A DNA stretch of 64,000 bases. Origin: Aquilaria yunnanensis. Taxonomy: Eukaryota > Streptophyta > Magnoliopsida > Malvales > Thymelaeaceae. Both the position numbers and the translations under genes were made by a program. The notes below the pieces were generated by a model that saw nothing but the letters and a program-made list of their open reading frames with translations, searched no databases and was not told where the DNA came from. The stretch lies in assembly GCA_039654915.1 (NCBI GenBank), contig CM077599.1, forward strand, positions 23,001,501-23,065,500. The letters run 5' to 3'. Position 1 is the first letter of the stretch; each line of letters starts with the position of its first letter. This document shows, in pieces, positions 35,795 through 46,217 of the stretch.

Positions 35795-38257
35795 TGTTGA
35801 CACCCAATTTCGTCCGGGTGTTTTAAAATTTTGAAAAAAATTTTATTAAAAAAAATTAATTTAAAAAAAAATATATTACTATTATTATTAAAAAAAATTT
35901 AATTAGTTTAAAATATATTTTTTTTTTTTTGTGAAAATTTGATTTAAAATGATATATGTGTGAATATGTGTATGTTTGAAATAAAATAAAATTTCATGAA
36001 AAAAATGACAAAAAATTAAAAGTTTGAGGTAAAAATGACAAAATTGAGAAGTTTCAGAAAAAATTGACAAATTCTAAAAGTTCCAGGAGCATTTGGTAGT
36101 TTGTCACATAAAATTTTGAGCCTGCCGACGTTTTTGGCTCCAATTGACAGAAAACGACAAAATTGTCAAAATCAGAAGCTTCAGGAACTTATCCAGAGGC
36201 TGAGAGACGTAAAGGACTAAAATTGTCATTTTACCAATTTAAAAGATAAGTTTGAAATTTTTTATTAATTTATCCATCAACAGTTCAGCTAAACTTCCTC
36301 TATAAATAGCCCCCCAAATTTTGTGCTGAACACAGAGATAAAAATAGAAAGAAAAGCTTAGAGCTCCGTTTTTAAAATAGAAAAAATTACAGCCTTAGTC
36401 CCTAGCTCTCCTTCCTTTCCTCAGAAAATCTCAAAACTTTTCATTTTGACGATTAAGCCATCTTCTCCCCCCCTCGCGCGCCCTCTGTTTCCATTTCTCA
36501 GAATTCAGAATTTAAAATCAAGGGTACAACTCTCATTTAATCCTTCATCTTTTCAATTTCTTTCACTTTGGTCACTAACTTTGTATTTTATTCTTGCAGA
36601 ATTAATTACTAACCCTTTTAATTTTTACTTGTTTGTTTATTATTTGTTTATTACTAACCCCTTTTTTTATTGTTGTTATTAACTTACTAACAACTAACTT
36701 TTAATACTATTATTGTTACTAACCTTTTAATTTTTGCATTATTACTAACTTTTATAATTGTTGTTAACAATTAATTAACTTTTATTATTGTTGTTAATTA
36801 ATTAATTTAATTAACTTGGCTAACTTTTATTATTGTTGTTAATTAATTAATTTAATTAACTTGGCTAGCTTTTTATTTATTGTTGTTAATTAATTTAATT
36901 AATTTGGCTAACTTTTTATTTATTGTTGTTAATTAATTTAATTAATTTGGCTAACTTTTTATTTATTGTTATTAATTAATTTAATTAACTTGGCTAACTT
37001 TTTATTATTGTGTTTAATTAATTAATTTAATTAACTTGACTAACTTTTTATTATTGTTGTTTAACAATTAATTTAATTAACTTTGCTAACATTTATTATT
37101 ATTTTTAAAGTGGATGACCAAAAAGCCCCACTTTATTATTATTAATTTTTTTTCTTTATATAATTTTTTTTATTTAATTCACCTTTACCCTTTACTAATT
37201 AATAAATAAATGAAAATTAAAAGAAGATTATTTTGTAATTAATTATTAAGGCAAATAAAAATTATTTTTAAAAAAAAGCCAATTTTTTTTATTTTTACAT
37301 ACATGTTTTTAATTCTTTAAAGATAACAAAAAGTTAAAATTAATTTTAATAGTTATTCTTATCCAGTAAAAATAATAAAAAAATAAAAATAAAACCTGTT
37401 AAAAAAAATACATGAAAATTAAGACTTTATATTTTACTGATTTATTTAAAATATAACTTTTAAATCCACTAAAATAATAAATATTTTTCATTAAACAAGA
37501 AAACAAAAAGAAAATTAAAACAAGATAAGAAAAAGATAAGAAAGATAAGAAAAAGATAATAAAGATAAGAAAGATAAGATAAGATAAAAAAGATAAGAAG
37601 GAAAAGAAAGAAAAGAAAGAAAAATATAGAAAATAAAAATTTTTAGATTATTAATGAATCTAAAAATTCTATAACAAAAAGAATTACGAATTAGTAATTA
37701 AACTAATAATTAATTCCATAAAAATAAGAATTAAATAATTAACTATAAATTAAATCAACTTACATATCCGGATGATCCGTCAGGATCTGCGGTTTAAAAA
37801 AAATATCACCCTTTTAATTAAATAAATTAAATAAAAAAAAAAGATAAAAATCCATATTTACAATATGGATTAAATTATTTAAAAGTTCACCAAATTCCGT
37901 GTCCAAATGACTCGGCAGAGTCCATGGTTCGGAATCAAAAATCTTCCGTGTCCAAATGACTCGGCAGAGTCCATGGTTCGGAAGTATAAAATTTCATACA
38001 AATTAATTAATTTAAAAATCCACATTTCGACTAATCCAGTTAAAATTTCTAATTTTGAAAATTAACTGAGAATTATTTAAAAACAAAGCAAAACAAAATT
38101 AAAATCAACTAAGGTGCCAATTTTTGGGCGTTTTAACAAAGTTGTTTTAACGTAACCGTACTCCCGATCCCCGAACTCTCGCAGACCAATTTTAAGGTGA
38201 CCAATCGACCTAAGAAAACTGATTGGTGGCGACTCCCGAAAACCCGACGTTGCCACA
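35795..38257 (+). repeat. 5' LTR of the Tat-like element
   Basis: It runs from TGTTGACACCC to GTTGCCACA. It includes a TATAAATA promoter box at 36301-36308, about six ~60-bp repeats of the 'ttaattaatttaattaacttggctaac' type (36770-37090), a purine-rich gataag block (37520-37610) and a directly repeated 46-bp segment 'ccgtgtccaaatgactcgg...' (about 37898 and 37948). The short ORF at 36446 has no recognisable product. Confidence 0.95.
36301..36308 (+). promoter_or_regulatory. LTR TATA box
   Basis: TATAAATA in the 5' LTR; the same box is at 49726-49733 in the 3' LTR. Transcription of the full element would start about 30 bases downstream, defining the U3/R border. Confidence 0.65.
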
Positions 38258-38260
38258 GCT

Positions 38261-38278
38261 TGGCGACTCCACTGGGGA
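38261..38278 (+). other. Primer binding site of the Tat-like element
   Basis: TGGCGACTCCACTGGGGA lies three bases after the LTR. Tat/Ogre elements typically show this kind of site, reported as complementary to an Arg tRNA 3' end; the tRNA assignment is from family knowledge. Confidence 0.8.
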
Positions 38279-39250
38279 ACCGGTTAGTGAGTCGAGCCTA
38301 AAACTTGATTTGCTTTGCTTTGCTTATTTTTATATGGATTTTTTTTTTATATGCTATATTTGCTTAGCAAAAACATGCATTATGCATTCACAATATAAAG
38401 CTCTATACCCGAGCTTCCTCAAATCGAACACGATTCTTTCTAAGCGGAATTGGTGTTGTTGTCCTTGTGAGGCCATGGTCTCCAAGCCTTCACCGGTTTC
38501 AAAGTAGCAAAGTAGTGTATTGCCTTCTGAGACGGTTAGTCTCTGCATGGGCCCACGAAAAGCTACGACTCGAATTAATCCATTCCTTACATTAACCCTA
38601 GAGGGTAAGGAATCGGGCCGTCACTATGATTTAGTGACGGGATTCGGGAACTATCCCTTGCCTTTTTGATAAGCCACCTTATGCATATAGAACTCCCCAC
38701 TTAACCATAGAACTGACCATAGAATTTCTACCATTTTTACCAACACCATAAGCATATCCTTATTATGCTGTGTTGTTACTATACACTTTTCTTCGTATGG
38801 TTTTAACTTGTTTATCCATAATACTTCATGAATTGTTAATTACTATTTAACTTGTTAATAACCTTATTTTTCTTTTGTTATACTTCCGTTCTGTGCAATT
38901 ATTCTTCATGCATCAAAACCACGCATTAAATTATGCTAACTTTTTGGTCTTTTTAATAATAACTAGAAGTCTTGAAGTTTCACAATAGTTGATAATCAAG
39001 CTCACTCATTGCATACATCCATTACATCAATCACATGCATATAAAATCTGATAAAAATAATCTCATTGCATGTATTCCATTACATCAATCACGTGTATAT
39101 AAATTTTGATAAAAAACATAATCTCATTATGTATTGCATGCATCCATTGCATCAATCATATACATGTAAAATCTAATAAAATGAATCTCACTTTAAAAAG
39201 GTAAAATTGGACCTCAACACCGATATCCAACTCGGCTCCAAACAAGACTA

Positions 39251-39433
39251 ATGGCAGAACAAACCGAAGGACGTCTTATAGATATAGAGTCCAAGATAGA
39301 AAATATGGCCGGAGCAATTCCCTCCTTATTACACCAAAAAATGAAATTCATTTTTGAAGGAAAGTTAATCACAGTCTTTGCTGAAGAAGGCATTCTGCTA
39401 TCATCTATATCAATAGTAGTAAAGACCAAGTGA
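39251..39433 (+). pseudogene. Short gag/pol-linker remnant
   Basis: A 60-codon frame starts MAEQTEGRLIDIESKIENMA, like the N-terminus of Tat-type Gag. It passes directly into KFIFEGKLITVFAEEGILLS, which resembles the conserved segment just before the protease in Tat/Athila polyproteins. The two parts are normally far apart, so this looks like the scar of a large internal deletion that removed most of gag and was followed by loss of pol. The reading is by eye. Confidence 0.45.
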
Positions 39434-39778
39434 CCTTCTCTTCCAAGTTGGTATGACCCAAATCCCAAATGTAACTGAAAATTCTGTCATATTGAAACTC
39501 AAGGTCCAACAGTTGGTCGAGTCCAAGTTGCTAGGCCCGATGTGATTAGTAATTGAAAGTGAAGATTTCGAGCTAGAATTACATTGATTTTGGAAGGGCT
39601 CCAAGTCAGATCTGACCTAACAGTTCGCACACACTTTTGAATGACAGGGAATCCTTTGAATAAACTTGTATCTTTGAAAGCTTGCAAAAGTAATTTAATA
39701 GTAAAAATCTCCTAGATTTAGTCCAGAATCTAGGGTGTAGTCTTTGTTAAATGGACACCTGCTATTCTTTTTCTGGTA

Positions 39779-40110
39779 CAACAAAAAGATGTGATGCGTG
39801 CATTCTACTATTTTCCATTTTTACACTCTTTGCCATTATACTATCCATTATTGCCATCACACTTTACTTTTCGACAACCGGTAATTCTTTTTGTTCTCCA
39901 ACAAAAAGATGTTATGTGTGCATTCTACCACTTTTTAATTCCATTATTACATCTACACATTCTACCAATTTTTACCAAAAATTCAATTATTACACCTACA
40001 CATTCTACCACTTCTTACCAAAAATTCCGTTTTTACATCCATCTCTCACTCCTTTCCATTATACTATCCATTATTGCTATCACACTTCACTTTGAAAACG
40101 ATACTACTCG
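39779..40110 (+). repeat. Leader tandem repeat, ~120-bp unit
   Basis: 'caacaaaaagatgtgatgcg' at 39780 recurs as 'caacaaaaagatgttatgtg' at 39900, followed by several short 'cattctaccact...taccaaaaattc' repeats. No coding function seen. Confidence 0.6.
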
Positions 40111-40344
40111 TGGGTGAAAATAAAAAGTTAAGGAAGATTTAATAGTGGCGATCTTGAAAGTGCTGTCAAATCTAGTAAAAAGGATTTCATATGTTGCACC
40201 CCAACTCTTAAAAAAAAAAAAAAAGAATTCACAGTGGTTATCAATATCCTTGCAAGAAGTCCGGGGTTAGCTTCCAAAGAAGTTAGCTCTCATATTAAAT
40301 GGCTTCAATGGCTTCCCAATTCTCATAAATGCTCAACACAAGAA

Positions 40345-40665
40345 AATGTTCTCAGTTCTCTGCAACACAAACTCCCAAAAAGAAAGAGAAATTCATCCAT
40401 TCCATCAAAAGACGACAAGGGAAAATTCAAATCCAAAATCAAAAGAGACTGAGAACAAATACAAGCAAGTAAAGCCACTTGAGTCATCTCACTTCAAGAG
40501 GGCTATAATCTCGGTTCTCTGCAACAAAAACTCCGAAAAGGAAAAAGTTCATCCCTTCCACCAAAAAGCCAACAAGGGAAAATTCAAAACCAAAAAGAAC
40601 TGAGAACAAGCACGAGCAAGCAAGGCCACTTGAGTCATCTCACTTCAAGAGAGTTATCAAGTATG
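40345..40665 (+). repeat. Leader tandem repeat, two ~160-bp units
   Basis: 'gttctctgcaacacaaactc' (40353) and 'gttctctgcaacaaaaactc' (40512) begin two similar units, each ending 'gccacttgagtcatctcact'. Low-complexity A-rich DNA follows. Confidence 0.7.
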
Positions 40666-41145
40666 TTATCACCATAGCTCACACAAAAAAACAAAAAAAC
40701 AAAAACAAAAAAAAAAAAGAGAAAGGAAAAAAAGGGCTCAAACTAGAAAAAAAAAAAAAAAGAAAAAAAGTGAGCTATGGATTCTAGACTGAAAACCTGC
40801 AAAGGCGGTTTAGAATACAAAAGCAACCCTCAAACCAAGCATGTATAAAGATCACAATAGTTGGGGGGCAACAGATGAGGTCTAACTTTCTGGAAAGAGT
40901 GGCAAGTTTGAGGTCATCACTATTGAGTTTTTCACCATAATCAAATTTGCTCACGAGTAGTATTAAAAGACCCTTCTTTCACACCACTCAAACTTAACTT
41001 TATTCAGACCTAATATTTACCTCTTAATATCATTCTCATTCAGCTAAAAGACTGCCACAAAAAAAAAAAACATTCAAACTTAACTTTCCTCACACCTAAC
41101 ATTTACCTCTCGATATCATCCTCATTCAGTTAAAAGGCTATTATT

Positions 41146-41337
41146 GTGAATCATGTTTCTACCTTATTGCCTTGCACAGTTTATGTCTTCGAGTTGGAAA
41201 GGGAAGAATGGCAGGACATTTTAATTGAAAACAAAGACCGTAAATTACTTTGTCAAGCTTTGAAAATTGATGAAAGTTTTTCTTTAAGGCCAAACCATTA
41301 TTCATTAATGTATGTAGACTTAAAAGTAAGGAGATAG
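41146..41337 (+). other. Small ORF in the element leader, unknown
   Basis: A 63-codon frame containing ELEREEWQDILIENKDRKLL. I recognise no family. It may be a relic of an ancestral element ORF; similar frames continue, broken, to about 41530. Confidence 0.25.
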
Positions 41338-42164
41338 CTTGAGTCTTTCTTTAATAAGATGTGGTTCTTGTAAGAGAAATTTACGATCAAGTGCCATCAC
41401 AAAGGTCTAGAAATCCTCAACCTTCTGTTAAATCAAAGGCGAGATGATATCTCTTTCCACATAAACACCATAATCAAGGGGGCAAAGTAGTCTCTACTAA
41501 GCGCAAGAAAAGTACTGCCAAGAAAGAAGCTCAATAGACAAGGGGGCAAGTCTTATGGATCAGAACCTGAGTCTAAGGAAGAGCAATCATTCGGACTGTA
41601 ACATAGGGGTAAACAAGTGTCCGCACGGCCAGAAGAAAATGGGCAAAGCAGACATTGAAAGTAAAGCCTTTGATGGTATCAAATCCATGACAATGGATGA
41701 GTACCCGAAAGAGATATAAATTATGAGGCGGGCCAACTTTAAAGAAATTGAGGCCAAAATTCAAGAACAAGTCAAAGAAAGGGGATTTTGAAAAGAGTTG
41801 GGCTTTTGAGGCAGTGAACAAAAGCTGGAAAGCATAAAGAGATTCAATGATAGTCCAAGAAGGCAATTATAAAGAGGATCCAGTAAAGCAAAGATATGAA
41901 GAACTAGATCAATCCAAAAAAAAAATAAAAAATAAAAAATAAATATAAATAAAAAATAAAAAAAAAAAAGAACCATCAATTACACATGCTTTGCATTCAT
42001 GCATTTCACATCATGCATGCATGATTTTTACACGATAGGAATCAAATGGGAAACACATCCACCGCACCGTTACAGCAGTATAAGCTGAGATCTCAATAAT
42101 ATCAGCTCTTACCAATCTATCACTGGATACACAGCTAATATGCGGGACCAACCCGCATCAGGAA

Positions 42165-42510
42165 TTCAAGGATAAGGTAGACAATATGTCAAAAGCCTGG
42201 CAATTGATTCAATAATCGAGACTACACCTGGAAGGACAGGATTGACATCAGCTAGTAGTATCCAAAATAAGAGATAGCTATAGCCAAGGATAAGGCAGAT
42301 ATCAAAAAGGATAAAGTAGACAATATTGTCAAAAGCTTGGCAATTGATTCAATAATCGAGGCTACACCTGGAAGGACAGGATTGATGCCAGCTTAGCAGC
42401 ATCCAAGATAAGAGATAGCTGTGGTCAAAGATAAGGCAGACATCAAGAAATATTGTCGTTGAAACTTTGTCAAAAGCGGACAATGGATTCAATAATCGAG
42501 GACTGGATCA
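42165..42510 (+). repeat. Leader tandem repeat, ~130-bp unit, about 2.5 copies
   Basis: 'aaggataaggtagacaatat', 'ggcaattgattcaataatcg' and 'ctacacctggaaggacagga' recur at a spacing of about 130 bp, just upstream of the first cargo gene. Confidence 0.75.
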
Positions 42511-42666
42511 ACGGATAAAAAAAAAAAATATCTATCAAAATGAAGTAGGATCTACTTTTCCGGTTAAACGGCGGATACGGTACTCCGTGACTCTCAAGTC
42601 GGTTCTCTCAGTTGCCCATAATAACTGATTCCTTCACCCCTTCTTTCTTTTACTTCCTCCTAGAAA

Positions 42667-43215
42667 ATGGATCCTACTTTTTCCGCCTTGCGAAAGTATT
42701 TCCCTTCTCTCCCAATGAACATCCTCAAAAAGATCTACCAAGTTCGCTGTGAACGATTAAGAGTTCTGATGCACAAAGGAATCCCTGAAGATGTGCGGTG
42801 GTTAATCGAAGCCAAGGTTCGTCTAGCAGGTGAAATCCCAGAGGCATTTGTGTCTCACATGCCTGGTATAGGCAAAAGCTCTTATGCCAAAAAGCGAAGA
42901 GCGAAAAGGTTACAAGTCTGCCATAAATGTGGACGGTGGACTTGTAATACTAAATGTCGTTCTTTAGGGATGATCTCTGATAATCGAGAAGATAAAATAC
43001 GATTCATTAAGAATGGCTTGAGTAAAGACTCGTTGGATGATATCCAATTGACTCTTGAGACGCATTCTTGTGGATCTGTGCAACGTGAACTACTTGGTTT
43101 GTGGAGCATTTTTCATGAAGAACGAGAACGATACAGTCCCGGGAATCTGACGTTAAACGACCCTATTTGTCAGCTTGTAAGAAAACTGGATGGGAAGCAA
43201 ATCCTCGACTCATAG
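42667..43215 (+). CDS. Cargo gene 1: basic Cys4 zinc-finger protein, viral-NABP-like
   Basis: An intact 182-codon ORF. Residues 1-60 are a helical region starting MDPTFSALRKYFPSLP; 69-82 is a basic patch (GKSSYAKKRRAKRL); it runs directly into a Cys4 finger, C85-x2-C88-x4-C93-x3-C97 (CHKCGRWTCNTKC); the C-terminal ~85 residues are charged and end RKLDGKQILDS. An Arg/Lys-rich patch immediately before a compact Cys4 finger is the layout of the nucleic-acid-binding, silencing-suppressor proteins of carlaviruses and related flexiviruses. The match is by architecture only. It is the most 5' of four copies and is preceded by the tandem repeats rather than a clear CTATAAAT box. The function proposed (RNA binding, perhaps protection from silencing) is inference. 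Confidence 0.75.
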   Translation: MDPTFSALRKYFPSLPMNILKKIYQVRCERLRVLMHKGIPEDVRWLIEAKVRLAGEIPEAFVSHMPGIGKSSYAKKRRAKRLQVCHKCGRWTCNTKCRSLGMISDNREDKIRFIKNGLSKDSLDDIQLTLETHSCGSVQRELLGLWSIFHEERERYSPGNLTLNDPICQLVRKLDGKQILDS

Positions 43216-43374
43216 AAGCCATTAATCCCGTTACTGGACGTAAAACCAGTGGAAGATGTGAGCCACAGTCACAATCACTGTACATACAATTTATCATATT
43301 TAAAATTTTCCATTTTTCTTTTAATAATGTATTTGCTCCCGTAAGTGTAATCGACACGTTATCCATTTCATCGC

Positions 43375-43381
43375 TATAAAT
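43375..43381 (+). promoter_or_regulatory. TATA box of cargo gene 2
   Basis: TATAAAT, 81 bases before the ATG, in a conserved block 'gtaagtgtaat...cgttatcc...catcgctataaatgc' that is repeated before genes 3 and 4 and partly before the LOG ORF. Confidence 0.7.
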
Positions 43382-43461
43382 GCATGTTCTTCTAGTCGGT
43401 TATCTAAGTTTCCTTCAATAACTAATTCCTTTCCATCATCTCTCAAATTCTTCTCTCATCA

Positions 43462-44010
43462 ATGGATTCTACTCTTTCTGCACTGCGAAAATACTTTCCT
43501 TCCCTTCCAATAAAAGTCCTTAAAAAGATCTACCTTGCTAGATGTGAAAGAATCAGAGTTTTTACACGCAAAGGCATTCCCGATAATGTGCAGTGGATAA
43601 TTGAAGCTAAGGTCCGTCTGGCGGGTGAAGTTCCAGATGCATTTATGCCCCGCATGCCCGGTTTAGGTAAAAGCCGTTATGCCAAAAGGCGAAGAGCAAA
43701 GAGACTAGGCGTGTGTTATAAATGTGGGCGATGGAATTGTAATACTAAATGTCGCTCTTTAGGATACATCTCCACAAATCGTGAAGATAAAAGAAAATTC
43801 ATTAAGAATGGCCTGCGTAAGGAATCTCTGGAAGATATCCGAGAGACTCTTGAAACGCATTCTTGTGGAAAAGTGCAAGGTCAAATTGTCAAATTGTGGA
43901 GGACTTACCATAAAGAACGAGACCGTTACAGTCTTGGGAATGTGACTGTAAACGACCCTGTCTGCCAGCTTGTAAGAAAACTGGATGGGAAGCAAATCCC
44001 CGACTTATAG
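43462..44010 (+). CDS. Cargo gene 2: basic Cys4 zinc-finger protein, viral-NABP-like
   Basis: Again exactly 182 codons, starting MDSTLSALRKYFPSLP. Basic patch GKSRYAKRRRAKRL, then Cys4 finger CYKCGRWNCNTKC at 85-97 with unchanged spacing, and C-terminus VRKLDGKQIPDL. It has no frameshift or stop despite many substitutions relative to gene 1. The spacer from gene 1 is 246 bp and carries its own TATA box, so it is likely a separate transcription unit rather than part of a polyprotein. Same family and same caveat as gene 1: relation to flexivirus cysteine-rich proteins is by architecture. Confidence 0.77.
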   Translation: MDSTLSALRKYFPSLPIKVLKKIYLARCERIRVFTRKGIPDNVQWIIEAKVRLAGEVPDAFMPRMPGLGKSRYAKRRRAKRLGVCYKCGRWNCNTKCRSLGYISTNREDKRKFIKNGLRKESLEDIRETLETHSCGKVQGQIVKLWRTYHKERDRYSLGNVTVNDPVCQLVRKLDGKQIPDL

Positions 44011-44153
44011 ATGGCATTGAAGCCATTACTGGACATAAATCAGGGGAAGATGAGAGCCACGGTCATGATTCCTGTACATATAAGTTGTCATTTGTCTTTT
44101 CTTTTAATATACTTGTTCCTGTAAGCGTAATTAACACGTTATCCTTTCATCGC

Positions 44154-44160
44154 TATAAAT
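44154..44160 (+). promoter_or_regulatory. TATA box of cargo gene 3
   Basis: TATAAAT in 'cacgttatcctttcatcgctataaat'-type context, 106 bases before the ATG. The following 'ccggttaagtagcggatgca' resembles the leader of gene 1 (about 42561). Confidence 0.7.
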
Positions 44161-44265
44161 GCGTGTTCTTCTTTCCGGTTAAGTAGCGGATGCAATACTC
44201 TCTGACTCTCAGTTTCCTACAATAACTGATTTCTTCATCTCTTCTCTCAAATTCTTCTTTTATCA

Positions 44266-44814
44266 ATGGATTCTACTCTTTCCGCCATGCGAAAATACTT
44301 TCCTTCCATCCCAATAAATGTTCTTAAAATGATTTACCAAGCTAGATGTGAAAGGATTAGAGTCTTTATGCACAAAGGCATTCCTGACAATGTGCGGTGG
44401 CTAATTGAAGCTAAGGTTCGTTCAGCTGGTGAAGTTCCAGAAGCGTTCTTTCCCCGTATGCCCGGCTTTGGTAAAAGCGCTTATGCCAAAAAGCGAAGAG
44501 CAAAGAGGCTTGGTGTCTGTCATAAATGTGGACGATGGAATTGTAATACTAAATGTCGCTTTTTAGGATACATCTCCAGAAATCATGAAGATAAAAGAAA
44601 ATTCATCAAGAATGGCCTGCGTAAGGAATCTTTGGATGATATCCTATTAACTTTTGAAACACATTCTTGTGAAATAGTGCAATGGGAAATTATGGATTTA
44701 TGGTGGACTTTCCGTAAAGAACAGGATCGTTACAGTCTTGGAAATCTAACTTTTAATGACCCTGTTTGCCAGTTTGTGAGAAAACTGGATGGGAAGCAAA
44801 TCCCCGACTTATAG
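44266..44814 (+). CDS. Cargo gene 3: basic Cys4 zinc-finger protein, viral-NABP-like
   Basis: 182 codons, starting MDSTLSAMRKYFPSIP. Basic patch GKSAYAKKRRAKRL; finger CHKCGRWNCNTKC at 85-97; C-terminus VRKLDGKQIPDL. Residues 52-82 are nearly the same as gene 4 (RSAGEVPEAFFPRMPGFGKS), so genes 3 and 4 look like the youngest duplicates. The ORF is intact, with a 255-bp spacer from gene 2. Confidence 0.77.
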   Translation: MDSTLSAMRKYFPSIPINVLKMIYQARCERIRVFMHKGIPDNVRWLIEAKVRSAGEVPEAFFPRMPGFGKSAYAKKRRAKRLGVCHKCGRWNCNTKCRFLGYISRNHEDKRKFIKNGLRKESLDDILLTFETHSCEIVQWEIMDLWWTFRKEQDRYSLGNLTFNDPVCQFVRKLDGKQIPDL

Positions 44815-44964
44815 AAGGCATTGAAGCCGTTACTAGACATAAATCAGTGGAAGATGAGAGCCACAGTCATGATTGCTGTACATATAAGCTGTCATTTGTC
44901 TTTTCTTTTGACCATAATGTACTTGCTTCTGTAAGTGTAATAAACGCATTATCCCTTTCGTCAC

Positions 44965-44971
44965 TATAAAT
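44965..44971 (+). promoter_or_regulatory. TATA box of cargo gene 4
   Basis: TATAAAT in 'cgcattatccctttcgtcac' context, 60 bases before the chosen ATG (45031). The closer spacing favours ATG 45031 over the upstream in-frame ATG 45016. Confidence 0.65.
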
Positions 44972-45030
44972 ATGTGTTAGTTATGTTCGTTTCCTACAAT
45001 CACTAATTTCTTTCTTTGCCTCCTTCATCA

Positions 45031-45579
45031 ATGGAGTCTTCTCTTTCCGCCCTACGAAAGTATTTTCCTTCCTTCCCAATAAATGTTCTTAAAAAGATTT
45101 ATCAAGCTAGATGTGAACGATTCAGAGTATTTATGCACAAAGGCATTCCTGATAATGTGCGGTGGCTAATTGAAGCTAAGGTTCGTTCAGCTGGTGAAGT
45201 TCCCGAAGCGTTCTTTCCCCGTATGCCCGGCTTTGGTAAAAGCGCTTATGCCAAAAAAAGAAGAGCAAAGAGGCTAGGCGTTTGTCATAATTGTGGATGG
45301 TGGATTTGCGGCAATAAATGTCGTGCTCCAGGAGTGATCACCAGAAATCGTAATGATAGAATAAGATTCATTAAGAATGGCTTGCGTAAGGAATCTCTAG
45401 AAGATATTCGAGAGGTTCTTGAAGCGCATTCTTGTGGAATAGTGCAATTTGAGGTTGTTGGATTATGGATAATTTTCCAAAAAGAACGAGATCGTTACAG
45501 TCTTGGGAATCTGACCCTAAACGACCCTGTTTGCCAGTTTGTGAGAAAGCTAGATGAGATGCAAATCACCGATTCATAG
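45031..45579 (+). CDS. Cargo gene 4: basic Cys4 zinc-finger protein, viral-NABP-like, variant finger
   Basis: From ATG 45031 it is exactly 182 codons, starting MESSLSALRKYFPSFP, which matches the other three; the in-frame ATG at 45016 would add five residues. The basic patch GKSAYAKKRRAKRL is kept. The finger keeps all four Cys at the same spacing, but its loops differ (CHNCGWWICGNKC), so nucleic-acid preference may differ. Its C-terminus is RKLDEMQITDS. It is intact and is followed by the 86-bp spacer-derived repeats and then the LOG ORF. Confidence 0.76.
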   Translation: MESSLSALRKYFPSFPINVLKKIYQARCERFRVFMHKGIPDNVRWLIEAKVRSAGEVPEAFFPRMPGFGKSAYAKKRRAKRLGVCHNCGWWICGNKCRAPGVITRNRNDRIRFIKNGLRKESLEDIREVLEAHSCGIVQFEVVGLWIIFQKERDRYSLGNLTLNDPVCQFVRKLDEMQITDS

Positions 45580-45619
45580 AAAGCATTGAAGCCATTACTG
45601 GACGCAAAGCCAGTGGAAG

Positions 45620-46190
45620 ACGAGGATCAAAGTCACGATTACTGTACGTGCTAGCTGTCGCTTTTGAACTTTTCCTCCCCTTTTGGTAATAATGTATCCA
45701 CTCCTGACGTGAACCAAAGTCACGATTACTGTACGTACTAGCTGTCGCTTTTGAAATTTTCCTCCCCTTTTGGTAATAATGTATCAACTCCTGACGTGAA
45801 CCAAAGTCACGATTACTGTACGTACTAGCTGTCGCTTTTGAAATTTTCCTCCCCTTTCAGCGATAATGTATCCACTCCTGACATAAGCCATAGTCACGAT
45901 ACTGTACATGCTAGCTGACGCTTTTGAAATTTTCCTCCCATAATGTACCCACTCCTGACATGAGCTATAATTACGACTACTGTATATACCTGCCACTTTT
46001 GAAATTTTCCTTCTCATCCGACAATCATGTACCTACTCCTGACATAAGCTACAGTCGCGACTACTGTACATGCTAGCAGCTATTTTGAAAATTTTCCTCC
46101 TCTTTTAACGATAGTGTACCCATACCTGACCAGAGTCATACCCGTGACTACTATGAATAGCTGGCAATAATGTATCCATTCTTGAAAAAT
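45620..46190 (+). repeat. ~86-bp tandem repeats derived from the cargo-gene 3' spacer
   Basis: Six and a half units contain 'gtcacgattactgtacgtac', 'agctgtcgcttttgaaattt' and 'taatgtatccactcctgac', progressively diverged to the right. The same phrases, diverged, follow genes 1-3 ('gtcatgattgctgtacatat', 'aagctgtcatttgtctttt'), so the array grew from the gene spacer. Confidence 0.85.
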
Positions 46191-46217
46191 AAAATTATTG
46201 CCTTATCTCTTCATCTC

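Noticed and set aside
36446..36682. 78-codon ORF in the LTR (and its copy at 49871)
   Set aside because: Its two copies agree only because the LTRs do; composition is low-complexity and it matches nothing known.
45016..45030. Upstream in-frame ATG of cargo gene 4
   Set aside because: ATG 45031 gives the same 182-codon length and N-terminus as the other three copies.
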